Positions 10,373 to 21,599 of a stretch of 64,000 bases of DNA are shown piece after piece. Source of the stretch: Steromphala cineraria (lineage: Eukaryota; Mollusca; Gastropoda; Trochida; Trochidae); the NCBI GenBank assembly GCA_916613615.1, contig OU744726.1, positions 55,568,987-55,632,986 on the forward strand. The letters run 5' to 3'. The translations under genes and the position numbers were made by a program. Positions within the stretch are counted from its first letter, which is position 1, and every line of letters starts with the position of its first letter. Under the pieces are notes generated by a model, which did not search any database, was not told where the DNA came from, and worked only from the letters and a program-made list of their open reading frames with translations.

Positions 10373-10965
10373 CATGCCATAAGCCCATCTGGACTTTCAG
10401 TCCTGATGAGCTAAAAATGGACAAACATTACGGGCGAATGGATGGACGGATGCTGGACACCATGCCATGCCATAAAAATGCTAAAAATTGAAATCAAGTT
10501 GAAACCACGAAAAGGCACATCTCCATGATATGAAGAGTATGTATACCAAATTTTATGAATATTGATCAAGTAGTTTCAGAGTTATGCTCCAGAAGCAATT
10601 GGGAAAGCCAACGTGAACACGGACGCGGTCACAGACCCGGACCAGGACGGGGACTCAGCCAAAATCAATATGTCTCCCGACCCAACGTCTAAAGCGAACA
10701 AATGAATGAGATGACCTCTATCTCTCATAGTTAAACCACTAAACATATTTAAAATTCTACTAACAACAGACAACAAGAAATTTACCGCCAGCATTAGGGA
10801 GAGTACCTTTCCCTTCTGGGAATATAGCTCTAGCGTACAAGTTCACGTGGGGTGGTCTCTATATATACAGTGATACATAACCTAGTGCCCCAAGCCTAGC
10901 CTTTTTAAACTTCTTCCTGCTGGAGGCCGCATTTGGAGCCAGCACTTTAATAACTTATTGACAGG

Positions 10966-11134
10966 CAGTGTTGTTCCTAGAGGGGGCCCTGGGGAAATTT
11001 GCCCACCTTTTTGGCTTGGTGTCCCTTAGAATTTGGAGAAGTAGGATACCTCTACCATTACAAGGGGTCCAATATTCTTAGAATAGGCCAAAATGACCCC
11101 CTTAGGCTTAGCTGATTAGCCAGGAACAACACTG
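10966..11134. mobile_element. 169-bp MITE with CAGTGTTGTTCCT ends
   Basis: The ends are perfect 13-bp inverted repeats (CAGTGTTGTTCCT and AGGAACAACACTG). They are flanked by the direct repeat GACAGG (10960-10965 and 11135-11140). The CAGTG terminus resembles hAT-type MITEs, but hAT normally gives 8-bp duplications and only 6 bp match here. Confidence 0.55.
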
Positions 11135-11523
11135 GACAGGTCATTGAAATTTGACCCTTTTGCACTTTTGAAGCTCCAAGCAAAAACTTCAAAACAATCC
11201 AGCAGGCAGAAGGTTAAAGGCTTTTCTTGTTGAGAATGAGTGAATATGTCTCTTATAAAAATGTCCGGGTTTAAGGCCTACATGATTTCTTCTGGACTAA
11301 CTTTAGATCACTATGATTTGAAAGATGTGCTACAAAAACATCATTTCCACGAATCATGAACTAAATTTAACAATTAAAATATCTATTTTGTTGTTTATTG
11401 TTCATTATTTTTATATCTAAATCTAATTAACCCCTGTGTCCTGCTTCAAATACTCACAAATATATAAAAGGACTGATAGAAATTGAAGCTGTGAGTGTGA
11501 GTCACGGGATGCAAGGTTTTTAA

Positions 11524-12277
11524 AGGGGGTCTCCAACTTCTAATTTTTAACTTCCAGTGTTTTATTAGCGAGGCCCTCTCCGACCCTCTCGGGGCCTCGC
11601 TAATAAAACACTGGAAGTTAAAAATTAAAGGGGGTCTCCAACTTTTAATTTTTAACGTCCAGTGTTTTATTAGCGAGGCCCTCTCCGACCCTCTCGGGGC
11701 TTCGCTAATAAAACACTGGACGTTAAAGATGCTGTATCATACTTGCAAGCGGTTCAGGATGAAACTTAATTGAGAAATGAAATACATCACTTTGTAGAAA
11801 AATCTTTCGTCGAAATTTTTATGCCATATTTAGATTGTTTAATCAACAATAACATACTTATTTCGACACTTCAAGCACAGTACCCCTCCTGGAAAGGGCA
11901 TGTCATTTTGCGATTTTCGGTGGCTTGTAGGATGTACACCGTGTCACACCTACCGTAATTGCGTTCGATAGGTATCAACTTTGACAACAACGAATACCTA
12001 ATTTGGAGAAAAAGAATATAAAATCTAGTAGAGCGTGACAAAGACGGTTTTCAAGCGTACATTTAGAAACCGGAAGTTGTGAAGCGGCCACACTTGCTTC
12101 GCCCTTATGTTGACTGCCGTTATGGTAAATTATCTCCTATTTGATGAATTTTGGACCGATTTCCTCAAGGTTGGTCGCTAATTGTTTCTAAAAATACAAC
12201 GTATACATTAAAAATACTTTTAAAAATATTGCAAGTATGACATAGCATTTTTAAAAATTAGAAGTTGGAGACCCCCT
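11524..12277. mobile_element. 754-bp inverted-repeat element carrying twin hairpins
   Basis: Perfect 27-bp terminal inverted repeats lie at 11524-11550 (AGGGGGTCTCCAACTTCTAA onward) and 12251-12277. A second, slightly changed copy of the left end lies at about 11628-11655, so the left side is a tandem duplication of end plus hairpin. No target duplication is obvious. There is no coding frame of note. Confidence 0.6.
11549..11729. repeat. Two tandem near-perfect palindromes
   Basis: Each palindrome has arms of about 30 bp (AGTGTTTTATTAGCGAGGCC and its complement) around the loop CTCTCCGACCCTCTC. The first spans about 11549-11622 and the second about 11654-11729. At one outer position the first has T in the left arm with A in the right arm, and the second has G with C, so pairing is kept. 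A second difference (GGGGCCTCG versus GGGGCTTCG) is not matched in the other arm. Confidence 0.8.
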
Positions 12278-12660
12278 GTAACGCTGGTGCTGTCCTACAC
12301 ATTGAAGGAGTTAGGCCTATCTAAATTTGCAAGGACAATACGTTTTCGCCAGGTACAGTACTGGTAGGCTACTGGTTAATTTAATAAGCCGTTTTCGCCA
12401 ATGTGGTGCTGTTTTCGCCAGAAAAATATCCAGCCGTTTTGCCCAATAACCCGTTTTCAAGCACCTGTTAAAGCTAGGTTGCCAGGTAAAAAAGGCAAAG
12501 CGTATTTGCTTCTAATTTGAAAAATGCATTCAGCTTAATTACAACATTTGGCAATAAACTAAAAAGTTGATAATGATTTACCTTGGTTATTGAATTCACA
12601 GAGATCAAATTATCGACATCAACTTCAAGCACCTCAAAGTTTCAATCTTTCATACAGGGG
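12278..12660. other. Repetitive AT-rich spacer
   Basis: The phrase GTTTTCGCCA and variants recur several times (about 12343, 12390, 12412). No gene or element boundary can be supported. Confidence 0.3.
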
Positions 12661-12770
12661 GTTCTATACTAAAGACTCGCCCTAAAACCTAAACCTGTCA
12701 CACACAAAATCTATACTTTCCACGTATGCAAACTTGAAATAGAATGAACGACTTTTCTTAGTCTTACCGA

Positions 12771-12856
12771 GCTTCGGTGAAGTCATTTTCGTCTGACTGG
12801 TGACTGAATCACAGTCGTTCAAACACGTTTCAGACTGTGCTTTAGATGAGGACATT
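12771..12856 (-). CDS. Candidate first exon of an unrecognised gene
   Basis: On the minus strand an ATG at about 12856 begins MSSSKAQSETCLNDCDSV and continues about 10 residues further to a consensus donor: the complement of CTTACCGAGC reads GCTCG|GTAAG. The peptide is polar and rich in serine and threonine, and I do not recognise it. The frame is also open upstream to about 13026, which would be 5-prime UTR. No downstream exon on this strand could be identified between 7.3 and 12.7 kb, so the exon is speculative. Confidence 0.22.
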
Positions 12857-13186
12857 TTAAACCGGATCGAGTGAATATCAACTTCGCATCCTAACAAATG
12901 TACATGAAACTGACAGCGAATGTGAACAGAATCCGTAGTTTGGTTACGTTCGACTGCGCGCACCAAGGGCGACAATCGGCCTTTTCCGGACAACAGCAGT
13001 TGAGTGTACAGTGAGTATGGCTGCACTTGATTTGCTAACCGGCTGCTACTTCAAACAGTTTCGCCGTTTTTCGTGACGTTTTCGTATCTAATTTCTAATT
13101 TCAAAACGCATTTTGTCAGAAAACGACCCTATTATCGTGGTAAATTCATTTACGTCTCAAATGCTTGCCACTGCCCCGGCAGTAGG

Positions 13187-13240
13187 CCTACTTAGGTCTT
13201 CAAGATTTCCTCTTTGACCGTCACATTTTCACATGCATAG
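13187..13240 (+). repeat. Short fragment of the 1.4-kb repeat start
   Basis: TACTTAGGTCTTCAAGATTTCC followed by TCTTTGACCGTCACA matches the beginning of the repeat units at 14312, 17381 and 18828. Confidence 0.5.
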
Positions 13241-13756
13241 GCCTATTATTGCTTGGTGCCCCAATCACATGTGTTGTATCCAAATCAAAAGACCAATGAA
13301 CAGAGCTGTAGCAAAAAATGCATTACGTCACCATGTGGGTAATACAAAATATTTGGCACATTAAACTGTGGAATATGATTTCGCTTTAAATGTTATATTA
13401 AAAGAGAAACAATGTTTTCTATTAAAGATGCTGATAAATGTTAACAGACTCAATCAAAAACATCTTCATTTGAAGAAGAGTCTGCATTTGTTCCAGATAA
13501 AGCATTAATTATTTCGCATTCAATAATCGCAGAATCCACTTTTTTATAACCCACGCGATTTAATTTCACGCTGGGCTCGCCTGGCGAATTAAAAGTAATG
13601 TTTGTGTAAGTACGATGGTGACATCGAAATAAGACTTATGTTTACTAATAGGTAGATCACTTACGACCACGTGACAAGTCATACTTAACGATGTCACTAA
13701 ATGTTTACGTTGAAAACATGTATTTATTATCAGAGTACTGAAATTGACTCATGCTA

Positions 13757-14218
13757 TATTTCAATCTAAATAAATTTAGTTCAACAGGTTTTATATTTGG
13801 TCATAGTCATACTGTTGATCTAACATTGGCCCGTAAGGCAGGTCGTCCCGGTGACCTCTGACATCAGCCTCTCGGCCAATCAGAAAACTTGCCCTAGCTC
13901 GCTGGAAGTTAAAAAACTCAGCAGCGCATCTTTTGAAATGGATGATGTTCGGAGCTTTGTCATTCGGAGCGGATTGCTTGGATGTATTAATAGATTAGAT
14001 TTTTTCATTTTGAAATGATTTAGCGTATTTGCTAGTTGTCGATGACAAATGATAATTGCACGTCGCACAGATACTAACGTGGCGAATAATAAACACGAAG
14101 TTAAAGCTTGATAAATGCCAATATCTGCGAAACTCCATATGCAAGGGGAGGTAACTCATCAACAGTATGACAAAATAAAAAATCTGTTGATCTAAATTTA
14201 TTTAGATTGGCTTTATTT
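13757..14218. mobile_element. Candidate 460-bp inverted-repeat element
   Basis: Imperfect inverted ends of about 60 bp: TTTCAATCTAAATAAATTTA, then CATACTGTTGAT on the left; ATCAACAGTATGAC, then TAAATTTATTTAGATTGG on the right. There is no coding capacity that I trust and no clear target duplication. Confidence 0.5.
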
Positions 14219-14311
14219 AGAATATGACCTACATCGCTCAGCGGACCTGGGTTGAAATCCCGTCAGATAATCGGAAAGTATTTTCTTTATTATCTGTAAT
14301 ACTACTGTTAA

Positions 14312-17300
14312 CTAGGATTGACGCGTCAATACTTAGGTCTTCAAGATTCCTCTTTGACCTTCACACAGTGTTTGACCTTCACATGACTTTTTGTCTAAGA
14401 GGTCTTGTTTATCCACATACAAAGATGTATGTTTTGTTTTGATAACTTAAATAGTAATGGAGTAATGAATTTTGAAACTATATTGAAAACACTGAATTTT
14501 GAAGATTTTTAGACCCCTACTCCATGTTGGTCCTTCTAGCTCTTTAACTATCAACATTTTTATGATAAAGTACATCATAGCAAAAGTTGTGCTTGGAAAA
14601 GCGCATGTGAAAATACAATCAATTTAAAGATATCTTTCTTAATAAAGAAACTGTGGAACCTTGAAATGTGCTAAAAATTAGGATTTTCCCAAAATCGCAA
14701 TATTCAAGGACCAGTCATGGACAGGAAAAAAATTATCATCACTTGTTGATATTTTTTTCCGTCTACTTATTACATCTGCTTCACAAAACATCACTGATAA
14801 AATTTCTATCTGTAACAGTTTTGAAACTAAAATTCTCAAAGTAAAATAACCCTCGAAAAATGTTAAAATCGCCGAAAAAGGTAAAAAATCTCTTTATGTC
14901 CACATATTTCCTTTAATATCAACTTTTATATGATAATGACCTGTAGTGAATATGTTTAACTATCATTGTAGAACAGAACGCATCAAACAGATTTCTTCTT
15001 TGACATTTTCTAACAGAGTAATGTCCCTTTGAACGTAACACCAAAAATGACCCTTTAAAACAATGTCGAATTTCAAGGGCAGATAACGCGAGTCACATAT
15101 CGAAATTGAAATTTTCGCCAAATACACGTTCTTACACACTCATTAAGCTTTCCAACGAGCTATCACACTAGTCTGTAGATATTGCCGTTAGTGAGGAGAA
15201 GATTTTCAAAGACGCATACCGTCAAAATCGCAAAATTTCGCCAAAATTTTAGTTTTTCGAAAATAGAAAAAAATCTATTTATACGGCCGGAAACTACTAT
15301 GGGCTGAATCGATGGAGAATGTTGTTGCCCACATTTTGGTGAAAGATTTATGCAATTATCTCCCTTAGTTATCGAGAAAATGAGGTTTGAAGTTTTCACT
15401 TTAAAGATGGACTGAAATGCTATATGGCAACTTTCAGGATTCGTGAAATAGTGATTACAATTTGACATTGACTCAACTTTAAATTACTGAAATCGACCTA
15501 GAAACGGCTTAATTACGACTGTATACATAACACTGCCTAATTAGGCCGGCGAACAGAATAAAACGCACTGAAGCGTGACTGCCTCGTGACGTGTTAGTAG
15601 GCGATGTGATACCCCGTTGTGTGCCCTCGTTATGTAAAACAACACAAGCTAACAGTACAGCTCAATGTTTAACCGTTGATTAAACACCCTAAACAACATC
15701 CCAACATCTCAAACCTTCAATAAATCGGTTGTTTATTTAATCAACTGGCAATTTGTATAGATGAAAACGTAAGACCCTCATTAAAAACGAAGTTGTGCGC
15801 GTAATGCTACAGCATGTAGCTGGTCTCGATTTGCGCAATGTTGTCATAAGACTGCACGTGAGAACCCGGATGTATTTTCGTCATAAACAATTGCTCACGT
15901 GTGAACCGTTTTATCTTCGTGCACAGTTGTTTGTTGTTATTGAACATAACTTTAGTAGCACAACAGAAAGGATGTTATTATACAATACTATTTTTTATAC
16001 ATTTAAACCAATTTTTTAAAATGCCTTTGACTTCATTTTGTAACAGGATAAAAAAAATATACGTTTTTCTTAGTTATTTCATTTAGTGATGGATAAGTTA
16101 CAATTCTCAATGAAAGGCATGTATTGGATGATGACTGATGTCTTGTTTAAAACATTATTTTAATAGGGCATTTCACTGACAATCTTAATGTTTTCACTCT
16201 TGTACATAGAAGAGATATTGTTCACAACAATACCCGATACATGGCCCAACAGAATGAAGATTTATTAAATGAACCTTATTCAAAATAATTATCAGATAGA
16301 GCAAAAAAGGATTTCTAATTTCAACAGGTTATAATTTACCAATCGGAGAAAAAAGGGACGTTAAGGAATACAATTGCTATTTGATGTTACCTAATAAGCT
16401 GATGTCATAAAATAGCCAGGTGTTGATGATTGTGCATTATATAACCTACCTGCTATAGTCATCATTTGATAGCATTTAATTAGGAAACAGACAGGAAATA
16501 CGATAGACAATAAAGTAATTGTGTAATAGGTGAGTATCTGACCTAAAGAAAGTAAATAACACCAATGTCATTGTTTATTCAACCTTTTTACACAACGTTC
16601 AAATCTAAATGTGAGCATTGTAAATTCGGATTATTACCATAAATCAGCCCAAAACTTTGTACTATGTTTTATATTTTACTAATCTCCCATTTCTCTGCAT
16701 GCCAAACTGTTCATTCAGTGAAAATGCGAGCTCGAAACAGAAAATCGGTGTAGTGATCGGAACACGTGAGTTCGATGTAGATTGTCACATTGCTCTGTTT
16801 GACCTTACACAGCGGGTCAATTTGGCGTGAAACGATCAATGTGATGGGAATTTGTCTACGGAAACTTCATCAGGAGATATTCTAGGCCAGTTGACAGCAA
16901 CACAATGATATGACATACTGTAAATCGCTTGGAAAACGCAGAACTACGGATTTCGCCTACCATTTTCCATATAAGCAGACGAACGCTTCGCCTACTGCCA
17001 CGTCACTTCCGGTATCCCCTTCCCGTGACCTCTCAGCCTTGTTTTGGTTTGTCGCTGGACGGCGACGAGCAGACACCTTGTTACGCAATGTTTACTTAGC
17101 TGTAGCTTCATTGAGAAACTGTGTATCGTTGCTGTTTTGGCCTAATATTTATGTTATATAGTTATTTGACCAATATCTTATGAAAAATATATTTAAAAAA
17201 GGTTATACAGCGGCTCTTTAAGGGGAGATAACTGAAAACCAAGATCGAAATTCAAAAATCTGGCTCGTGCATTTCTAAGTTAGGTCATACTCTACAATCC

Positions 17301-17380
17301 CTGAAAGTTTCATGAAAATCGGCTCGTTCATAAGCTCAGAAATGGACTAACAAAAAACGTCCAAATAATAATAATAATAA
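14312..17380 (+). repeat. 1.4-kb repeat, copy 1, split by a TTAA transposon
   Basis: It starts at CTAGGATTGACGCGTCAATA and ends in AATAATAATAA, abutting copy 2. Internal landmarks shared with copies 2 and 3 are TTTTTACCCCTACTCCATG-type text, AAAATCGCAATATTCAAGGA, and the ACGGCCG plus GGGGAATGTTG-type block. The copy is interrupted at 15405-17221. Part of the region after TAAGAGGT is missing relative to the other copies. It contains no open frame longer than about 100 codons, and the short ones are not conserved between copies. Confidence 0.85.
15405..17217 (+). mobile_element. 1.8-kb DNA transposon with TTAA target duplication, copy 1
   Basis: The element lies between TTAA at 15401-15404 and TTAA at 17218-17221. 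Removing it and one TTAA gives a sequence that aligns base for base with the uninterrupted repeats at about 18660 and 20035 (GAAGTTTT then GGGAGATAACT). The tips are short inverted repeats: AGATGGACTG on the left and AGAGCCGCTG on the right, complementary strand. No transposase is recognisable. TTAA specificity is typical of piggyBac and Kolobok; which one cannot be decided. A related copy lies at 26409-31081 (reverse) and a fragment at 36470-38375. Confidence 0.8.
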
Positions 17381-18827
17381 CTAGGATTGACGCGTCAATA
17401 CTTAGGTCTTCAAGATTCCTCTTTGACCTTCACAAAGTGTTTGACCTTCACATGACTTTTTGTCTAAGAGGTAAACAGTAGCTAATAAATTATCAAAATG
17501 ACCAAATTTCACTTGATATTCAGTGTTAAAGACTTTTTATAAAAATTCATCATGGTGGCCAATGTCAGCTATGACACCATTCTTCAGAGAATATTATTCC
17601 TAGTAGCAGAAAAAAATTTCGTTAAATTATCTCTCACCGTTTTCGAGATACATGTGATTTAACGTTGTAATGTAAAGAAAACACTGAAATTTGAACATTT
17701 TTTACCCCTACTCCATTATGGTCCTTCTATCTCCTTAACTATCAACATTTTTATGATAAAGTACAACATAACAAAAGTTGTGCTTGGAATAACGCATGTT
17801 AAAATACAACCAATTTAAAGATATCTTTCTTAATAAAGAAACTGTGGAACTTTGAAATGTGCTAAAAATGAGGATTTTCAAAATACAACCAATTTAAAGA
17901 TATCTTTCTTAATAAAGAAACTGTGGAACTTTGAAATGTGCTAAAAATGAGGATTTTCAAAAAATCGCAATATTCAAGGACTGGTCATGGACATAAACAA
18001 AATTATCATGACTCGTTGATATTTTTTTCTGTCTACTCCTTACATCTGCTTCACAAAACATCAATGACCAAATTGTTATCTTGAGCAGTTTTGAAACTAA
18101 AATTCTCACAGTAAAATAACCCTCGAAAAATGTTAAAATCGCTGAAAAATGTAAAAAATCTGTTTATGTCCTCATATTTCCTTTAATATCAACTTTTATA
18201 TAATAATAATGTGTAGTGAATTTGTCCAACAATCATTGTAGAACAGAATGCATCAAACAGATTTCTTATTTGACGTTCCCTTACAGAGTAATGTCCCTTT
18301 GAATGTAGCATGAAAAATGATGCTTAAAAAAAATGTCCATTTTCAAGTGCAGATAACTCACGTTCTAGATAAAAATTCCAAAAAACGGCTCGATACTTTC
18401 TTGGCAGTTCTTTTAGCTTTCATTTGAGCTATCACACACTGCTGTATGTCTTGCCGTTATTGAGAAGAAGATTTTCAAAGACGCGTACTGTCAAAATCGC
18501 GAAACTGCGCAAAAATTTCATTTTTTGAAAATAGCCAAAAATCTATTATTACGGCCGAAAACGGCTATGGGTTTATTTGATGGGGAATGTTGATGCCCAC
18601 ATTTTGGTGAAAGTTTTATGCGATTATCTTTCTTAGTTTTCGAGAAATTGGGGTATGAAGTTTTACCTTCAAAGGGAGATAACTCAAGCACAAATCGATA
18701 TTCGAAATTCAAAAGCTTGGCAGAGCCAGTTCAGGTGATACTCTATCAGTCCTGAAAGTTTCATGAAAATACATTCATTGGAAGGCTCAGAATCACTCTC
18801 ACAAAATCGTACAAATAATAATAATAA
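17381..18827 (+). repeat. 1.4-kb repeat, copy 2
   Basis: Head-to-tail with copies 1 and 3 and without spacers. It has the same start (CTAGGATTGACGCGTCAATA) and the same (AAT)n end. It contains a perfect 79-bp internal tandem duplication (17801-17879 and 17880-17958) that copy 3 lacks. Short open frames are not conserved. It appears to be a non-coding mobile repeat or satellite unit. Confidence 0.9.
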
Positions 18828-20197
18828 CTAGGATTGACGCGTCAATACTTAGGTCTTCAAGATTCCTCTTTGACCTTCACAAATTGTTTGACCTTCGCAT
18901 GACTTTTTGTCTAAGAGGTAAACAGTAGCTAATACATTATCAAAATGACCAAATTCCACTTGACGTTCAGTGTTAAAGACTTTTCAGAAACATTCATCAT
19001 GGTGGCCAATGTCAGCTATGACACCATTCTTCAGAGAATATTATTCCTAGTAGCAGAAAAAAATTTGGTTAAATTATCTCTCACCGTTTTCGAGATACAT
19101 GTGATTTAACGTTGTAATGTAAAGAAAACACTGAAATTTGAAGATTTTTTTACCCCTACTCCATGTTGGTCCTTCTATCTCCTTAACTATCAAAATTGTT
19201 ATGATAAAGTACAACATAGCTAAAGTTGTGCTTGGAATGGCGCATGTGAAAATACAATCAATTAAATGATAACGTTCTTAATAAAGAAACTGTGGAACTT
19301 TGAAATGTGCTAAAAATGAGGATTTTCCAAAAATCGCAATATTCAAGGACCGGTCATGGACCGAAATTTTTTTATCATGACTTGTTGATATTTTTTTCTG
19401 TCTACTCATTACATCTGCTTCACAAAACATCAATGATAAAATTTCTATCTGTAACAGTTTTGAAACTAAAATTCTCAAAGTAAAATAACCCTCGAAAGTT
19501 GTTAAAATCGCCGAAAAATGTAAAAAATCTCTTTATGTCCACATATTTCCTTAAATATCAACTTTTATATAATAATGACGTGTAGTGAACTTGTTCATCT
19601 ATCATTGTAGAACAGAATGCATCAAACAGATTTCATTTTTGACATTTCCTTACAGAGAAATGTCCCTTTGAATGTAACATGAAAAATGATGCTTTTAAAA
19701 AATGTCAATTTTCAAGGGCAGATAACTCACGTTGTAGATCAAAATTCAAAAAAACGGCTCGATACTTTCTTGGCAGTTCTTTTAGCTTTCATTTGAGCTA
19801 TCACACACTGCTGTATGTCTTGCCGTTAATGAGAAGAAGATTTTCAAAGACGAGTACTGTCAAAATCGCGAAATTGCGGCAAAATTTCAGTTTTTTGAGA
19901 ATAGCCAAAAATCTATTATTACGGCCGAAAACGGGTATGTGCTTATTTGATGGGGAATGTTGATGCCCACATTTTGGTGAAAGTTTTGTGCGATTATCTT
20001 CCTTAGTTTTCGAGAAATTGAGGTATGAAGTTTCAACTTCAAAGGGAGATAACTCAAGAACAAATTGAAATTCGAAATTCAAAAGCTTCGCATAGCCAGT
20101 TCACGTGATACTCTATCAGTCCTGAAAGTTTCATGAAAATCGATCGATTGGTTAGGTCAGAATCGCTGTCACAAAATCGTACAAATAATAATAAAAA
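18828..20197 (+). repeat. 1.4-kb repeat, copy 3
   Basis: Uninterrupted, single version of the 79-bp segment, ending in ACAAATAATAATA just before two hairpins. This copy shows the empty site for the TTAA insertion seen in copy 1 (about 20035, CTTCAAAGGGAGATAACTC). Confidence 0.9.
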
Positions 20198-20298
20198 TCC
20201 GGATAAGAACAATAGGTCTTCCAGACGTAGTCTTGAAGACCTAATAATCCGGACGATAACAATAGGTCTTCAGACTTTCGTCTTGAAGACCTAATAAT
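20198..20298. repeat. Two tandem AGGTCTTC hairpins closing the repeat array
   Basis: Units of about 50 bp read AATAGGTCTTC, a short loop, then GTCTTGAAGACCTAATAAT, with ATCCGGA between them. TAGGTCTTCAAGA is also present just inside the start of every 1.4-kb repeat, so the array is bracketed by inverted copies of that motif. Confidence 0.7.
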
Positions 20299-20568
20299 TA
20301 ACCAGCATGACAAGGGGTATCGTTTTGGCAGTACGTTTTGCACAATTTCCTGTCATTGTCAACGCTACATCGCAACACAGTGCTTTTACTTCAAGTAACT
20401 ACATCACAATGCCACAACATCATAAACATAGTGACCTCACTATGCAATGACATCACTGTCTTGAAAATCTAGTGTTGTTGTGTTCAGAGATTTACATTTT
20501 TTCTCTGAGATGTCAAACAGATTAAATTTGGATGATAAATAGATTGTCACCCTCGTGTTTTTTATATG

Positions 20569-21419
20569 AAATATACGGTGTTATCCCATAGTGGGCCACG
20601 AGTAGATTACGTAATGAGCAGACCGGCGGGCCACTATGGGAGAGCTCGTTAACGAGGTGTGATAGGCCGGCCCACTCTGGGAGAGGTTGTTAGTTGTGAA
20701 AACATACTAATGAAGGTGTTAAGTGTGATTAACCAGGTGAGCAATAGATCAGAGGAGGTGTTAATGATGAGTAGTAGGAAGTTAACTGTTCCCTAACTGT
20801 TAGACATTGAGAATGAGAAGGAAATAGTACATTTGTACAATAGTACATTTGTGTTGTTTAATGTTTGTGTTAGCTGAGAAGGTAAGAAAATAAACTATAT
20901 ATTAGAATGTTTGAAAAATTTAGTCAGTTCAGCTATGGAGTCGAAGGGAGAGATAGTGCCAAGTAGACAGAATGGATTCGACCTTTTGCTGGGGGGATTC
21001 AAGTACAACAAGAAGAGGGGCAACAAGAACAAGACCATTAGCTGACTCTACAAGCTTGGACTAGAGTACATGACTTGTGAGAGAGACATGGCCAGCTACC
21101 TGTTCACCTGTGGATCCATGCTTTCATGTAAATGAACTGTGTATATAATCTGAGACTTAACGAAAGATGCCATGTAAATAAATGATACTGCCAAATTTTC
21201 TTACTTTTTGTTATCTCAATAAGTAGTCTTATCAATGGTTAATCACTTGACACCTCTTAACAAGGTATTCACACCTGCTAATTAAGGCAATCAAACTTAT
21301 GTGGGCCACTATGGTACAGCTTAAATGTCCGCGGCCCACTCTGGGACAGCTCGTTAAGAGGGTGTGAAAACACGCGGCCCACTATGGGATGGGCCACAGT
21401 GGTACTAAACCAAATATAC
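20569..21419. mobile_element. Mutator-like element relic, 835 bp, with 8-bp target duplication
   Basis: AAATATAC at 20569-20576 is repeated at 21412-21419. Between them the ends are imperfect inverted repeats: GGTGTTATCCCATAGTGGGC on the left and, in complement, GGTTTAGTACCACTGTGGCC on the right. The palindrome-like motif GGCCCACTATGGGA or close variants occurs about seven times near the two ends (20585, 20627, 20668, 21302, 21331, 21375, 21390). The interior carries a FLYWCH-like coding remnant. The terminal GGT..ATCCCA resembles the relic at 34719-35385. An 8-9 bp duplication and a FLYWCH exon suggest Mutator-like elements. Confidence 0.5.
20935..21045 (+). pseudogene. FLYWCH-like zinc-finger exon remnant
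   Basis: An open frame of 36 codons from ATG 20935 reads MESKGEIVPS, then FDLLLGGFKYNKKRGNKNKT, and ends at TGA 21043-21045. The pattern of hydrophobic residues, then GFKYNKKRGNKNKT resembles the N-terminal half of FLYWCH domains, where a tyrosine-tryptophan pair and a cysteine should follow. Here a stop comes instead, so the domain is broken. FLYWCH domains often sit in front of Mutator-like transposases. Recognition is from a short segment and is tentative. Confidence 0.35.
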
Positions 21420-21599
21420 CAACAATCGTTGATGAATGTAAAAAATATTCATAACTTTCAGCAATTCGTGTTGATAGAAATTAATTTTGTGAAGTTAACT
21501 TTGAGTAATACTTGTGTGTTATAATTAGTGCTGTTATCCAGTGTTGTATATTTCACTTATCCCCCGAATTGTTCGACAAATCACAATCTCCTTCATCTG

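Noticed and set aside
10279..10491. 70-codon open frame
   Set aside because: It is produced by the ACGG minisatellite and has repetitive, low-complexity translation.
15163..20082. Minus-strand frames of about 64-101 codons in each 1.4-kb repeat (KCGQQHSPS and KCGHQHSPS peptides)
   Set aside because: They recur only because the DNA repeats. The frames start and stop at different places in each copy and show no protein family features.
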